Counted from the first letter of the stretch, positions 47,203 to 61,905 are shown. The stretch: 64,000 nt of DNA from Tanytarsus gracilentus (GCA_038502055.1 JAXRKN010000042.1:124001-188000); one strand, 5' to 3'. Notes: generated from the letters alone by a model not told the origin. Program-made: numbers and translations.

Positions 47203-50200
47203 ATTTATCAAAAATATTTCCTACAAAATTTTTAGTCAAATAATTTTCTTACAAAAAAACTTTACAAAGTTTAAATTTTCTAGGATTAAGTCTTAAGGAA
47301 AGGCTTCCCTTCCACCTCCATTAGCATGGAAAATTCCTTTTTAATTAAATTCACTAAGCCACTTGCCGGAAAATTCAATTTTGAAACCTTTTTCGATTCA
47401 ATTTTAAAAACTATTTTTATGTTGTCGAGCATTAAATAAGCTTAAGGTGAATCTGATATGTCGATGGGATGTCTCAAAGGAAAAAGTTTTTTTTATGCTC
47501 GTAAAGAATCTTTTAGAGATTTTCCTTAAAATGATTGCGGATAAAAAAATTCCTTTAGGGGAGACAAAATTTTCTTTTTTGAGGGAAGAAAATTTTGCAT
47601 AATGCGAAAGGTTGATTTCTTTAAAAGTTAAACTTGAGACTTTATGTGTGAGATGAAGTTTTTGAGAATGAAATAATATTGATTAAATATAAATTTTTCG
47701 ATAGACAAAATCAACAAGAAATTCTCAAAAACTTTTCAATTTTCCTCACTCTTTTTTATTATTTATTAACTTAATCTCAAGTGCCTCAAATGTTCATCAA
47801 CTTTTCCATTTTCATTTTCCTCAATCGCTTGCTATTTGAAGAAAAAGAAGAGGAAAAACTTTTTTGTTCTTTTTCACATTGAATTTCGATCCGGCTGTTG
47901 CGAGAGAAAATAATGAGAATGAAAAAAGTTCAAAAGTCTTGAGATCTCTCGATTCGCTTCCTGTGTGTGCTGTCTGAGTGGATCTTTCAAGATGAAATCG
48001 CTCTATAATGAGCTTATCCCTCCCATCAACATTCCTCGATTGTATTTACTTTGTAGAAATTTCTCATTAAATGAAAATTCTTTTCCTCTCGTCAAAATCC
48101 TTCGCATGAATTATTAAAAAACTTTTTCTACAATTTTCGTTCGTTTAAGTTTCTTTAAAGAAATGAACTTCAAAACCCTCTTTTTGAATTCATTCACGTT
48201 TAAAAAGCTTCTTTTCAATATACATAAGAAAATTTTTTCGAGCACACGATTCTCGGTAAATACTAACGAGAAACGAGTTCATTTTAGGCGAAAGGGGAAT
48301 TTTTTCTGTATTAAAACATTTTCTCGCATTCATATGTAAACGACGTGGCAAGGGATGGAAATTTTTATTTTTATTTTAAAAATAATTAATTTTAAATTTT
48401 TAACAATTTATTAAAAAAAATATTTCCAAATTTTTCGAGTTATCAAATCTTGACTCCTCACAACTCTATCCATCCGCAAAGACTTCTTTTCTCGACTCTT
48501 TTATCATTGAATAAATAAATTTCCGGAAAGAATTTCTCTCATGGGCTTTTCATGCCATCGTTACTGAAGAAATAATTTCGAAAACTTGCGAATGAAAATT
48601 AAAATTACAAAGTTGGAGATGAAAAATTCCGTCAGAAGCTTTTTTGAAGTCGACATCATTGCTCGGGGATTGGTTTTGCTCGAAAACTGTGTGCATAAAT
48701 TTTCAGTTTTATTAAAAGTGAAGTGGAGACGAGCGGGAAAGCGAAAAAGTGTTTAAAGAAGTTTTTTTGCGCTCACTTCAAAGGATGTTGGATGTTGAGT
48801 GCAGTTAAAGTTTTAATGAAACGAAATGCTGTTGATGTTGATGTTACTCGAGAAAAATACGAAATTTCCTTTGAAATAAAAATTTTCAGGTTGTTGATTT
48901 TAAAAGTTTGTGTTGAAAATTTTCATTTTTATCGCTAAAATTTTCAAAATTTTTTTTTATAAATTTCAAACCTAAAATTTTCAAAATTTTAATATTTAAC
49001 GATTTTTTTCCCTCAACCGATAAAAAACTTCAAACCTCACAAAGAAAAATCTTCACCACATTTTCTCTCTAAACTTTTCCTCATGGACAAACGTGATGGA
49101 CCATAAAGATATAAATTTATCTCGAAACTTTCTTTTTCTCACTCCACAAGTCCCTTAAAGAGAGGAAAACTTTGATAACTATCATGATCAAAATTGTTTT
49201 TTAATTACCAAAACTTTCCTTTTTGCCCATTTATGAAAACTCGTCTCAACACTCAAGATTAGCCATAAAAATTCTCAACATGAGATTTCTCACTCTCAAT
49301 TTTCCGTGTTATAAAGTGTTTGCGAAAATCGTTCAAATGATTCGTGAAGTGTAAAAGTAACAAGTCAGAAAAAGGCGCGCATATCTTACGCGACGAATAA
49401 GAGGCAAAGTGATTTATTGTTTTTTTTTCACTCCTGGTGCTGCCAATGTCGTCTTATTGCCGAGGCTTTTCGCTCTCACTATGGTTGAAATAACAAATAA
49501 TCGCATTTCAGTCTGATATTTTTCGCTTTCATTCCAGCTGAGTCATTTATTTTTATCCGATATGGCACGAGAGATAGGAGAGAGAAAAATTGTATGCGAA
49601 AAGCGGCAAAAAATCAAAGATGATTTTCGGGATTTTCTCGTTTGGTGTTTGAGTCAAGGGATGGTAACTTAAAATATTTTGGCTAAAAAATTATTAATTA
49701 CAATTTTAAATTAATTATTTTAAAAAGTCAACAATTTTCATCAAGTGTCCACCCCTTGAATCTTTCATCCCCCATTTGTTTTCACTTTCTTATATTTTCG
49801 TCGATTTTTCGCTTTATTTGAGCTTCTTACATTGTGATTGATTGATTGAGAAGCAATTTATTATTTGTTGCATATCATCTTCACAAAAATAAGGTATTTC
49901 ATCAACTCCATTCAGATTATTTTTAAGATGCTTCGGCATGCCGTCAAATAATTTGAGAAAGATATAAAAAATTCCTCATTTTTATTCTTTGAAAATTTTA
50001 ATAAATTCAAAACCTAAATAAGGGTTTTTATTGAATTTATTACAAGAATTTTTCTTTTGATAAAAATTAATTTAATAAATTTAAATTTTGAAAAATTTTC
50101 AACTTAAAAATTAAGAGAATTTCGCTTTTGAAAAATAACTTGATAATAAATTAAAATTAAAAAAAATCAGCTCAAAAATTATTTAAATTAAGGTTGGATA

Positions 50201-52318
50201 ATTTCATTCCTCGGAGACTCAAATAATATTTTTTCTTCACCCTCGACTGATAAAAATCCACAATTGATTTGAACTCAAGCACTGACCACTTACTCAATGA
50301 GTAATAACAATTTTCTTAACTAATTTTTTGTCTCTCAATTGAATATTCACTGATAAGATAAGCGAATGTAAAATGTGACGCAAGCGAGACAGAGAGAGGA
50401 AAAAATTGAGAGTAAATAAAATTTGAAAAATCACATCAAGCCCAGTTCTCGAGTGACTTTGAATGAGTGATAAGCTGTGTACATTATTAACCCGGCAAGT
50501 GTGAACGTTAGCTTAGGTTTTGGGTCATAAAGTTTTCAGCAAAGAGAAAAAAAAGAGTTTATTGCCCATAGAAGCGTGCGTGTACATAAAATAAAACATT
50601 TGCTAGTCTCGCTCCAGGAAGGCTTGTGAAAAATTGATATCATCAGGTGAAATGAGAGGAAATTTTTCTCTTTTCCAACCCACTCGCCCTCCCCAAAATT
50701 TAGTTATGTGCGGAATTAATGGCTTAAAGCACATGCACAGAAGCAAAAGAGGAAAAAATTGATTATTTTATTTATTCGACATGAATATTAATGAAGCGAG
50801 CTGATTTATTGCACTCGAATAATGTGTGTATAGCATGCACAATATAAATGCGAATAGACAAGACAAGATCATAACATTTATTTTCCCGCACACGTTTCAT
50901 TCCATCTTCGCATATAAAATCTCTCTCACACACACTCACAATATCCATGTCGCACATAAATATTATTTATTGTGCCTTAGTTTATTAGAGAACATATGAG
51001 CGTAAAGAGGAAGTTTGGATACAGAGAAAATCTACCTGAAAAATTAAATGCAAGGGAAGCACAATTTTTAAAAAATTATAATTTTTTCTTGTGTTAATTT
51101 TTACGAGTTCTAATTACTTTTGACAAATTAAAGCCAGATGAGGAAATGCAAAACTCAAATTTAGCGTATCGCTAATTGAAATGTTTAGCTTCCTAATTAA
51201 TATTTGCGTCCAGTCTCGAGATTCTCAGTAATTAGTTAAATTATAATTACAGTCAAGAAAAATCATTGGAAAATATTATTACAAACTCGAAGCTTCGCTC
51301 GATTCGATGAATGCAAAATTTCAGTTTAAATTGTAGAAAAATTGAGAAATCGTAAAAATTTAATCTTTATACAAATTAATAAATTAATAAAACCTGAAAA
51401 ATTTATTTTTTTAAAAAATTTAAATTTTATTCCAGCTTTTTAAGTTTCACACTTTAAGCTCACTGAAAGCTTCAACACTTTTTTCTCTTAATCCTTCAGC
51501 TTTTCTCTTCTTTTTCCTTTTTTCAATTAACATCTTCATTCTCGGAACAATTTCCCATCCCAAGAAAGATTTATCTCTCATGTTATGATTATTTTCATCT
51601 CCTCATGTTCAACATAATAAATTAGATGCGATGAGATAAGAGAAAGGAAAAAAGCTCTTTGACTCCCATTTTTATACGCATAAAAGCTTTCTTCTTTGTT
51701 ATTATTTTCCTTGGAGCTCCGAGGGTTGGAAAAAATATTTTACAAAGGAATATTGAGAAGAGATGAGAAAGATTGTTGCGTGAATTATGGTGCGCTTTAA
51801 AATATAAAGAAAATATAATGCTTTGATCTCAGTCGAGGGTTCAATAAAAAGCTTTCGAATGAAAAAATCAGACGGGAATTATTTCATAAAGTTTCATGGT
51901 AAAATATTAAAATTTAAGAAACATTTCAAAGTTTTAAATTCAAATTCAAATTTTTAAATTAAAAATCATTGAAAACTATTTTATTTTTCAAGAAAATTAA
52001 ATTAAATTAAAACAGAGTCACAAAACTGTCCGACAATCCCTTCAGATTTCTCAAAGCAGAAAAAAAATAAGTTACCATGCGATATTTTTCTAATATCAAT
52101 TTTTTCCATCTTTTTCTTCCCTTTTTGATAAACAGAAAAACAGGTTGACATAAAATAACTTCAAGGCGAGATCCTTTGAGGAAAAGCAACAGTAGCAAGT
52201 CGCTCACAGAATGTTATCGCGATCGAAATTTTAAATTAAGCACACTCTGAGTGTAAACGTAAAGTTGTGCTGTGAAGAGCTTCAGCTGTGCTAGATAAAA
52301 TAGAAAGAAAAGAAATAA
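46721..52318. other. Gene-free AT-rich intergenic DNA
   Basis: No exon with recognisable similarity is found. It holds the A-run at 47110-47200, and otherwise AT-rich sequence with short less-AT patches near 49370-49480 and 50560-50700. The last few hundred bases, including TTATCGCGATCG near 52215, should contain the promoter and 5' UTR of the gene starting at 52319. Confidence 0.5.
47110..47200 (+). repeat. 91-base uninterrupted A run
   Basis: Ninety-one A residues in a row follow T-rich DNA. Such a run could be the tail of a retroposed sequence, but I see no recognisable body upstream and no flanking duplication. Length may also be affected by sequencing or assembly error. Confidence 0.9.
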
Positions 52319-55300
52319 ATGCTCATCGCCATGGAAGCAAGTTCAACTACCGTAAAGCTATTCATCCTCCTTTCCATCCTTACAAGCCCTTATCGATGTG
52401 ATACAAATTCCTCATCAGTAAGTAATCAGCAACAGAATAGTTTTAATGTGAATAGCAATAGGAGCAGTAAGTCAGCTAGCAGTGAAGTCTTTGAGGAGCA
52501 ACAAAATGGTCATCAAATACCATTAGTCAGACTGCCATCCAATACATTATTAAAATACACCGCCTATAAAGATGTTTCGATTCAACATTTTCTCATTCCG
52601 ATGGACACACGCAGCGCCATGTTCAGCTTCAAATCGAATGAGGAATCAAAAAGTGCCTTAAGTGAGTGTCTTCATTAATATTTGATTTTTATTGCCACGC
52701 CATACACCTAACATATGGCTATTAATGCGAGTCCTTTTCTGTGTTTTCAAGCTTCTTCTTCTTCTATTTCACATAAGCCAAATAAGGTTGGCTTTAAGAG
52801 GAAAAATAAAAAACATACAACTCATGAGATAATCTTCCAACTATAATATTTTCCCTCTGAATATTGTGTTTTGATACATTTTGTTAAGTTGTTTTATTTG
52901 AAATGATACTTGAGAGGAAGTCACTTGGATAGTGATGAAATTTAGATTTTTTAATGAAAGTTTAAAAATTGCACAAAAATTTTAATTCATAAAATCCAAA
53001 ATTCAACAAAATCTAAGTCAACTCTCCTCACATCTTCCAACCAACCTTTGATTTTTTTGTTGTCGTTCACTATGCTTTTAATGCCACTTGATACTTTTCC
53101 CATAACTTTTTTCTCCATTCTCTCTTCCATCTGCGCCAACGATACACGTAACGGTTTACGTTCTGTATTATTCTTGAATTTGCAATTCAACATTAATGCC
53201 CCTAAATCCGATCATGCTTTAAGCTTTTGCATTGTGCAGTGCTCTTTGAAAATTTAATGAGCTTCCAATGCAATTTCTTTCATTCGAGAACTTTTACAAA
53301 GCTTCTTTTTATCCTTTTTGACTTTGTTCCCTCCGTTATCTCGACGGAATACGAAATTAAGGGAGAAAGAAATTCTCAGAGAATAAATTGAGATGCAAAA
53401 GCTTAAGACGTGATGCATTTTCTTATTCGCTCGTTGATAGAAACAACTCAATGATCAAATGCAATTGCTTTTGTCATTTTCGATGTAGATAAAAATTGAG
53501 AGAGAAAAATCCTTTTGCAAGTCGACAATTCCTTAGCAAGTTGCTCTCCAATTTACTCTCGAGATATTTACAGTCCATTTAACGATGTTGGGAAATTACG
53601 ATGGAGATTGTACTGTGTGAGGTCAAAGGATTAGAAATTTATTTTTTAGAAATATTTTTTTTAACTCAAATCTAAATCACATGTCATCGCACAGTAAAAA
53701 TCTCTCCATTAAGATCGTTATCGTCCTACAATAATAAGCAATTGAGTGAGCAAACAAGCGAGTGAGATGAAAATCTGGGTGACAACGAAATCACTTAATG
53801 AGCTTCAATTTTTATTATTGCTAAATTCATACGCTATTACACAAAATAAATGAATGTGCGCCATACGGAATGGAGCGTAAATTGCGACAGAGAGTTAGCA
53901 CACAATGAACTAAATTGATTAAAAACATTCTCCCTACCATTCCGCATTCAGACTTGAGAGACTTTCAAGTCAACACATAAAGTGAGTGAGCGCATAAATT
54001 TAATGATGAAGAAGAAAGGAAAATAAAAAGCATATTCATCGTTCTCAGTTGTCAGTGCGTTCGGATGAGAGAGAGAAATTTACTCTTAAACGGTGGTGGT
54101 AGTCAGCACAGAATTTTGAGAATTTTCTGAGAAATTTGGAGAAATTCTAAAAATTGAGAAAATCTGCAGAAATTGAGAAATAAATTTTGGAGAATTCTGG
54201 GAAAATATTGGAGAAATTTGAGAAATAAATTTCTGGAGAATTTGAGAAAATATTTGGAGAAATTCTGAGAAATAAATTTCTAGAATTTTGAAAATTTGGG
54301 AAATTTAGATATTTTTTCTGGAGAATTTCTGGAGAAAATATTCTGGAGAAATTCTGGAGATATTTTTTTCTGGAGAATTTCTGGAGAAAATATTCTGGAG
54401 AAATTTTTTTCTGCAACCTAATTTGTGACCTGGTCGTCGATCCGGCAGTAAATTTCATGGAAAATTTAAGAAATTTTTGTGGAAAATACTGTCAATTTTA
54501 TCTTTCCATGGAGTTTTCTATCGAACTTTTTTGGAATTTTATTTAAATTTTTAATTTTATTTCAAAAAAAATCAACAATTTAGGAGAAGTGTGGTTTGGT
54601 TTTAGGTTAGAGTTATAAAAAAAGAATCAATTTAATGTAAAAAATTGTGGCTCATTTTGAAAAATCATTTTTATTAAACTTGGAATTTTCATTTTCAAAA
54701 ACAACAATTTTAATCTCTTCCCACTCATTTATCCATTTTACAAAAAAACCATCAACAATTTTAACCTCTTCCCACTCATTTATCCTTTTTACAAAAAGAA
54801 ACCATCAACAATTTTAACCTCTTCCCACTCATTTATCCCTTTTACAAAAAGAAACCATCAACAATTTTTCAAGTGTAAATTTGAACGCATATTTGCAAAA
54901 ACTGCTGAACGACTAAAATAAAAAGGCACATGCCTGCTTCGCATAAATTTCCAACTGTTTATTTTTATTTTCCAAAACCAACCTTATATTGGCCTTAAAA
55001 ATTAAAATAAAGTTTTAAAATTCTTCCTTGATACACTTTTCGCCAATACACTTTTTTATTTGATGATTACTATTATAAAATTTAATTTAAATAATAAAAA
55101 ATTCTATGGAAATTGCATGAAACATTCTATAGAAAATTCAATGGAATTTTTAATGGTTTTTTCATGCTTTTCATCGACGACTAGGTCCCAAATTAGGTTG
55201 CAGAATTCTGGAGAATTTCTCCAGAAAAAAATTTCTCCAGAATTTCTCCAGAAATTCTCCAGAAATTCTGTGCTGTGACTGACCCATAATCCTCTTAAAC

Positions 55301-58300
55301 GAGATTATATTATGGAAAGCTAAATGGATTGAATAACAGCTGAGAATGAACTTTCTCTGCTTCTCTCACTCCTCGGAAATTCTTGACGCCAAAAAGACGC
55401 GCACAACTCAATAATACAAACAAGGAAGAAGAAAATGTTCAAGTTGATGATGAATGTGTGTGAAAATCCTTTTCTCAAGCAGAAAACGTTGTGGAAGTTA
55501 TATTTGGAGGAAATGAGATTTAAAAATATTTATTAAATTTTTTCAAGAGCTCTTGTGAGTAAATTTTAGGATGAAATTTTTTTGTACGTTTTGAGGGTTG
55601 ATTCTTAAAAATAAATTACCTTAATTCTGCGATTACTTTTATAATATTTCAAATTGTGTGTTTATATGAACGTTTTTTTTAAATTCAAATCATTTAAAAT
55701 TATTTTTAAACCTATACAAAAATTGCCGGCTTGCAAACCAAAAACTTTCTAGTTTCAAATAAATTCGAATATAAATTTTTATATCTTCCGCTGCGATAAT
55801 GTTTCCCTTCCAGACGAAATTAATTTTATTTCATTTTCCCTCGAACGTAAGTTGCTCACTTGGGGCGCACACAGAACACGAAATTTCGCCATGAAAAATT
55901 TAAATTTAATCTGACAAAAATTCAATTTAATTTTGTGCGAACGTCAATGAGAATTTTCATCTCGAACCTTTGCCACTTTAATTTAAGTGTGCGAGTCTAC
56001 TTGAAGAGAGTCCCTTAAGTGCCATTTTTTCTACCCACTCAAGTATCATTCAGTCGAATTTCGGTGCGTTGAAGAAGAAGACACAGAAAATGCGATAAAC
56101 GACGGATGGGAAAATTGTCCGAAGTCATTTATATTTTGTTGATTTTTTTTCTTCTTCTCCCAATCTCTTAAACGCCAATGTATACACAGCTCGAGTGTGT
56201 CAACCACAAGATGTAACGTTACACCTAAAAGCCGGAAGCTATCCAGTGATAAGCCCCGAAAACATTACCTTTCCAAAGCACTTTTTGAGTGCCGAACAAA
56301 GGTTCGTGATAATTTATGACAAGCTTTTATTGACATCGGCCGTTCTTCGCCTTACTTTCTCATTTATTTGTCATTAGTGGCAATGATTTGGATGAGGGGC
56401 GGAATTTTGGTGAAGACTCATTCGACTTAAAGTGAAAGCTTTAATTTTGAGTGAGAAAATAAATTTATGGTAGGCGGCTTTGATGCTCAATTTAATGGAC
56501 AATAATTTTAAAGTAATTTGCATTAATTTTGAATTAAAGATAAAAATAAATTTTTAACATCAATTCCACCATCAAATTAATAACCAAAAAGAACAACCGA
56601 TGTCAATATTGAGAGCAACTATATGTCGATCAAATTACCACAAGCCGCAAATTAATTAAGCGCTCATTAATAATTCCAGGTTTGAAATTTACACGCTTCA
56701 ATTTAAATCCGATGGCGTTATGCGTAGAATGGCAGTTGACGGGCCGCATCCAGGTAATTGGTTTGCTGTGGCATTCATCACTTGGACGGATCCAAACAAT
56801 GAACGAATTGAGCAGCAAGGTAAAATATTTGCATTAAAAACATAAACTTTTTCCTCTCTTCATCGTCGATTGCAATTTAATTAATTATTTGCACGTGCGA
56901 GGACTTTTTTAAATTGGATATGCGACCCTCAAGCGTGTTTGCATGTAATTCTATACTGTCCTTAATTGGGCAATGAAATAAGAGAGTTCTGCTTAAAATT
57001 AATGGTGAAAATTTTCCCATTCGAGGCTCTTTTTTTCACCCTCCTGTAATTTCCACAAAACATTGAAAATCTCCATCGCATCCTCGGCAGAAAAAAGTAA
57101 ATAAAATTCAGCAAAAAACTTCCACGAATAAAAGAATGAGAGCACGCTCGATCTGTTTGTGTGTATATGAGTTAGGCATAAACGGAAAACAGGCGAAGAT
57201 AAGAGCAAAATTAGCATCATCAACTTTTTTTAAATGGTTTTAGACATTTAATGACTTTTCTGCCTTCGAGAGAGAAAAATAACATGCGGATGTGGAAAAG
57301 AGGCGAAAAATTTTTATGGTTAGAAATTTTGGAAGCGTGAAAGAAGCAATAATGAGACATTTTTAGGCATCTGGCTTGAGTTCAGAACAAATATTGAGCA
57401 ATTTAGAAAAAAAGTTCAATAATCACTTTTGTTTTAATTTTGTTTGAACATTTTTTGGTTTTTAGAAACCAATTTTAATGTTTTTTGAGGTTAACCGATT
57501 ACTTCAAATCACATTTTGCTCCACCATTTTCACAATCTTATCAGAAACAATTCGCATTAAGTCATTCACATTCTAATGTGTCTAAATCAACAAGAGCAAA
57601 AAATGGTAATGACGTGAGATTAGAATGAACACCATGATGAGCTTGTGAATCGCATTTAAATCGCTTTAAGAAGGAAAGAAATAATTTGCTTGCGGGATAA
57701 GAATGAGATACGTCATTTGCAAAAGTTTTCCTTCTTCTTTCTTTCTTGAAACTATTTTCTTTTTCTTTTATTTCCTCTCCATTTCCATTCATCATCGTCA
57801 TCGAAGAATTTTTTCTGCTTTTGTCATATTTTTCTCATTAAAATTGAATAAAAAGAATTTCTACAAAGAAAGTCTTGTCCTTTGTCTCATTATGACTTCA
57901 ATTTATCTCGATTACTTCTTTACCTTCGCCTTCTTTTGTGAGGACCTCGTTACCATCGTTAAGAAATCCTTGAGGGGATGAAATTAAATTTCTTGAAAAG
58001 TTTAATCAAAACCAAATTTTTAAATAATTAAAGCTTATTTTTAGCTACAGAGCTTTTAAAGCTCGACTAAAATTGAGTTTTTTCATTTTTCACACAAAAT
58101 TCCTCTCCACAATTTACGGTGTGAAAGAAAAACAAGAAAATGATTAATGAATTCAACAAAAGAGCACGCAAAAGTGAGGGAGTGGAAAAAAAGCAGAAGG
58201 AATTTTGATTAGAGCTGACAAATAATTATTTGTGTAATAATGATAAATCTTTTTCCACTTCAAATTTTAAGTGATTGTCAAGGCGAGAGTGAAGAGGGGA

Positions 58301-61300
58301 AAGACATGAGGAAGAAAAATGAACAATATGAAGTGGAAGTGATAGAGAAAGTTATGATGACGAGTACCAATAAAAGCTCTAACGATAATGAGGCTGTAAA
58401 GTTATTATGGGAGGTATAAAAAAGCTTGTTATAGGACAAATTTGGGTTATTTTGGAACTCTAGAGGATTAAATAAATATTTTTTGTTAGGTTTGAAGAAC
58501 TTTTCAATAAATAACGGTAAAATAAATTTTGAATTTTCAAGGTACAAAATTTGTGTCTTTAATTTGCCAAAATTTTCAAATTACAAAAAGTAATTCACTT
58601 GAGTCTAAAAATAATGAAAAAATTAAGAGCTGATTGACTTTTAAAGTTCGACCTAAGATCTCAACCCTAATAATTTTGTAACGCGCGTTACGTTATAACG
58701 TATATTTTAAATTTAATTTTAATGTTCAAAAAAGCTTTAATTAAAATTCAATATTCTTCTCGAATCCCAATATTCATCGAGGTGAAAGAACGATTTTTTG
58801 GCATGTCAAAACCACCATTTCCGCTTCAACGATCATTAACACATCGACTCTCTCCTTTGTTCACATAAAAAAGCATAATTAATGACATGACTTTTTTCAC
58901 ACCATCATTATCATTTCTCTCTTCTATTTACTCAACCCACAGGTCTTTCTCCATCGTGCGAGACCCTTTTGCTGAGCGAAATGACAGTCACGCGGGCATT
59001 ATTAAAAATACTCAACTCTGACATTCCATTCTCAGACATTCTCTACACGAATGCAAGCACACCGAATGGCTATAAATTTTTTGTGCCGCGCAATGTCGAC
59101 ATTTGTACATTTAAGCTGACAATCAAGAGACCGTGCACCGAATGTAGGGACATTAATTTCTATGTTCAAGCACATTCAGTGCCGACAACGAAGAACTATT
59201 TACACAGCACTGTCATTAACGTTAGTGCATCGAGCAGTGTAATTGAATTCTATCCACATGAAAATGCGTGGCATTATATTGATTTGAAATTTATCGATAA
59301 CTTGAATGCATCATCAGCGAATTCGACAGTCACGCAATCGTCAACAATCGTCCAGAGCATAGAATATAGCGTTGAGATTGAATATCAAAATAAAAAGCAG
59401 GGTAATGAGGATGAGCTTGAGGGTGGCAATGGAAATGGCATCAATGATACCAACAAGTACGTTCCACCCATGGAAAATAGAATATTTGATGAATATTCAC
59501 TACTACGTCAGACTTATCGAGAATTTTTTATGTACGATTATGATCTCGTGCCCGACGCAAATGGCAGTGTCCCTCTCTCAATTAATTTAACATCACGAAT
59601 GCCAGCGATGATGAAATTCGAGATTGGCGATGTTTACGATATTGGCGGTACTCTAACATTCGCAATATCAATGCGTACAGATGCGATGGGAAGTGCACCG
59701 ATAGAGAGTACGATAACGTCATCCGTTCATATTGATTTAAATGGTGAGCCGGCAATAGCCGAAAAGCTCACAAATGAGATGAAGTTTAGCAATCAAACGG
59801 TGATTGTTTGTATAAGATTAAATGAACCAGGCATTCCGACATATCCCGATAAATGTGTCTACGGCCGTCACTCTCACGCGGCAAATACGATAATAAATAA
59901 TACGAACGAGGATTCGGGAACTTCGGTGCTGCACATACCGTTTCCGGAAACGGGCACTTGGTGAGTTTGAAGAAGTGAAATTAATCAAATTAAATGTGAA
60001 GATTAAAATTTTTAATCTCTTTGGATTTAAATTTAAATCTGAATGAACTAAGATTTAATATTTAGAAAAAATAAATCTGACCAAATCTAATCTTATTTCA
60101 GGTGGATTTAAATTTATATTCATTTAGATTAAAATTAAAATTTACTCTAAATTTTTTTAATCTTCTTGAATTAAAAAGTTTAATCTTATCTCAAGTTGAT
60201 TAAAATTTAAATCCATTTGGTCCTAACTTTAAAAATTTTAAATCTCCTTGAATTAAAATTTTACTTTTAATGCCAATAGATTTGAAATTTAAATGTGAAC
60301 AAATTTTTCTTAACCAGTTGGAATAAAATTTAAATCCAATCCGATTAAAATTTAAATTCACTTAAAAATTTAAAATCAAACTAAATTTAATCTCTTCCTA
60401 GGTTTGTAACAATGGGCCTTTTTTGTCACGGTGATACACCAGTTGAGCCTAACGCACGTACTGCCATAATTGATAGCGTAAAGACATTCATTCGTCACAA
60501 TGTCCAAATGTTGAAGACATTTAAAGCGCCCTGCTCATGTGCCACGGATCTCAACTTGAGCTATTACCGCGACTGTCTCGAATCTCAAACTTGCCTCGCC
60601 GGAATGAACGAAACGGAAACGCTCAAGATAAAAGAGTGCTTGATGGATGCGAAATGTACGTCGACGGAACACTCGCAGTTGTCACGAGCATTCGACATTC
60701 ATCATAAGCGAGCGACGGAACAATCGGTGAATGGCAGGAGCGTTCTTGGTAGCAGTTGCAGTGATGGCAATTGTAATACGAGCATTGCCTTCACGCTCGC
60801 ATCAAATCCATGTGTTACGGGACGATGCGGTCGCAATGGACGCTGCTATCACTACATGAGTGGCGGTTTTGTCTTCTCAACGTGTTTGTGTTTGAAATTC
60901 TATCGCGGCTGGGATTGCACCGAGGACTCTCAAGTTCCCTCTTCAATATCAATTCTAGCCGCATCATTGCTCCTAACACTCAGCAATTTGCTATTTATTC
61001 CCAGCATTTATTTTGCCATACGACGCAAATACTACACCGAAGCCGTAATTTATTTCTTCGCAATGTTCTTTTCGACCTTCTACCACGCTTGTGACTCGGG
61101 TGATGAAGAGTACACCTTTTGCCTGGTGAAGATTAGTGTCTTGCAATTTTGTGACTTTTATTGTGGCTTACTCGCCATCTGGGTCACATTAATTGCCATG
61201 GCAAATGTCCGTCCGGTCTTCGTATCCCTCCTTCATATGCTAGGTGCGATTCTGCTCGCATTTGGAACTGAGCTTAATAAGCAGTCGTTGTGGGTCTTTT

Positions 61301-61905
61301 TGGCGCCAGCACTGAGTGGCATTTGCATCGTCTCCATCAGCTGGGCGATGAAATGTCGAAAGCATAATAAAGTCTATCCTTCAAAGAAATATTTCGCCAT
61401 TTATTTGCCACTTGGAACCGTCCTCGTCGGAATTGGCTTGGTGAGTAGATTTGCCTTGACATTTTCTCAAAAGAGCTTTTTAAAATCAAGGGATGGAAAA
61501 TTAATGAAAATTGTTTTTTAAAAAAATTCAGAAATTTGGAAAAAACCGTTAAAATTCAAATTTTTAATCTTAAATTTGAAAATTCAAAGCTTAAAATTTT
61601 TTTAAATCAATTCTTAACTTTCCACCCTTTGACTCATGCTAAACCAGCGGAGAAAGCGAAAGAAAAACTAATAAACGATTTTTTTCTCTTTTTTCATTTT
61701 TCCAATTTTCTTCTTCTTCCTTGTGGTGCTCTCAACCCACCCACTGGCTATTGGCTGCTGAATTGGAACATATGTTTAGATTTGTTATGCTTTCCTCCAA
61801 ACGAAGCAAAACTATCACATCGTTCACTCGATCTGGCATATGGTTATGGCCATGAGCATCCTCTGCCTTCTACCAAAGCGAAAAATGTTTGAGGGAAAAT
61901 GCTAG
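52319..61905 (+). CDS. Tmem8: TMEM8/PGAP6-type CREST membrane protein
   Basis: Six exons join in frame: 52319-52661, 56190-56301, 56680-56819, 58943-59960, 60402-61440, 61780-61905 (925 residues). A signal peptide (start 52319 or 52331) leads to a large lumenal/extracellular region with many NxS/T sites and family-like blocks (AGSYPVISPENITFP, GPHPGNWFAVAFI). A Cys-rich EGF-like module begins at about 675 (CVTGRCGRNGRC, ending GWDC). A multi-pass domain from about 719 carries CREST-family residues: STFYHACD (His766, Asp769), LQFCDFY and, in the last exon, HSIWHMVMAMS. The vertebrate relative PGAP6/TMEM8A is a GPI-specific phospholipase A2 releasing GPI-anchored proteins; TMEM8B is another relative, so activity here is inferred. 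Intron 1 holds foldback element B. Intron 4 (59961-60401) is a degenerate TTTAAATCC-rich repeat. The last exon was found by following the frame from the acceptor at 61779. Confidence 0.88.
54104..55275 (-). mobile_element. Foldback element B, inverted copy of element A
   Basis: The termini CAGCACAGAATTT (from 54104) and the complement ending at 55275 are inverted. Arms consist of TTCTGGAGAA/TTCTCCAGAA-type units, the left arm much decayed. Inside are GGTCGTCGATCCGGCA near 54432 and ATCGACGACTAGGTCCC near 55177, matching the core of element A read in reverse, plus the reverse-complement minisatellite. It lies in intron 1 of the TMEM8-type gene. No exact target duplication or transposase was found. 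Confidence 0.75.
54700..54866 (-). repeat. Minisatellite of element B (reverse complement of A)
   Basis: About three tandem copies with period near 53 bp carry AACCATCAACAATTTTAACC and CTTCCCACTCATTTATCC, the complement of the 36.6-kb minisatellite. Copies are closely similar to those in element A. Confidence 0.85.

Noticed and set aside
61536..61892. 118-codon open frame after the fifth Tmem8 exon
   Set aside because: The frame is wrong. The true last exon, 61780-61905, is read in another frame and carries the family motif HSIWH.
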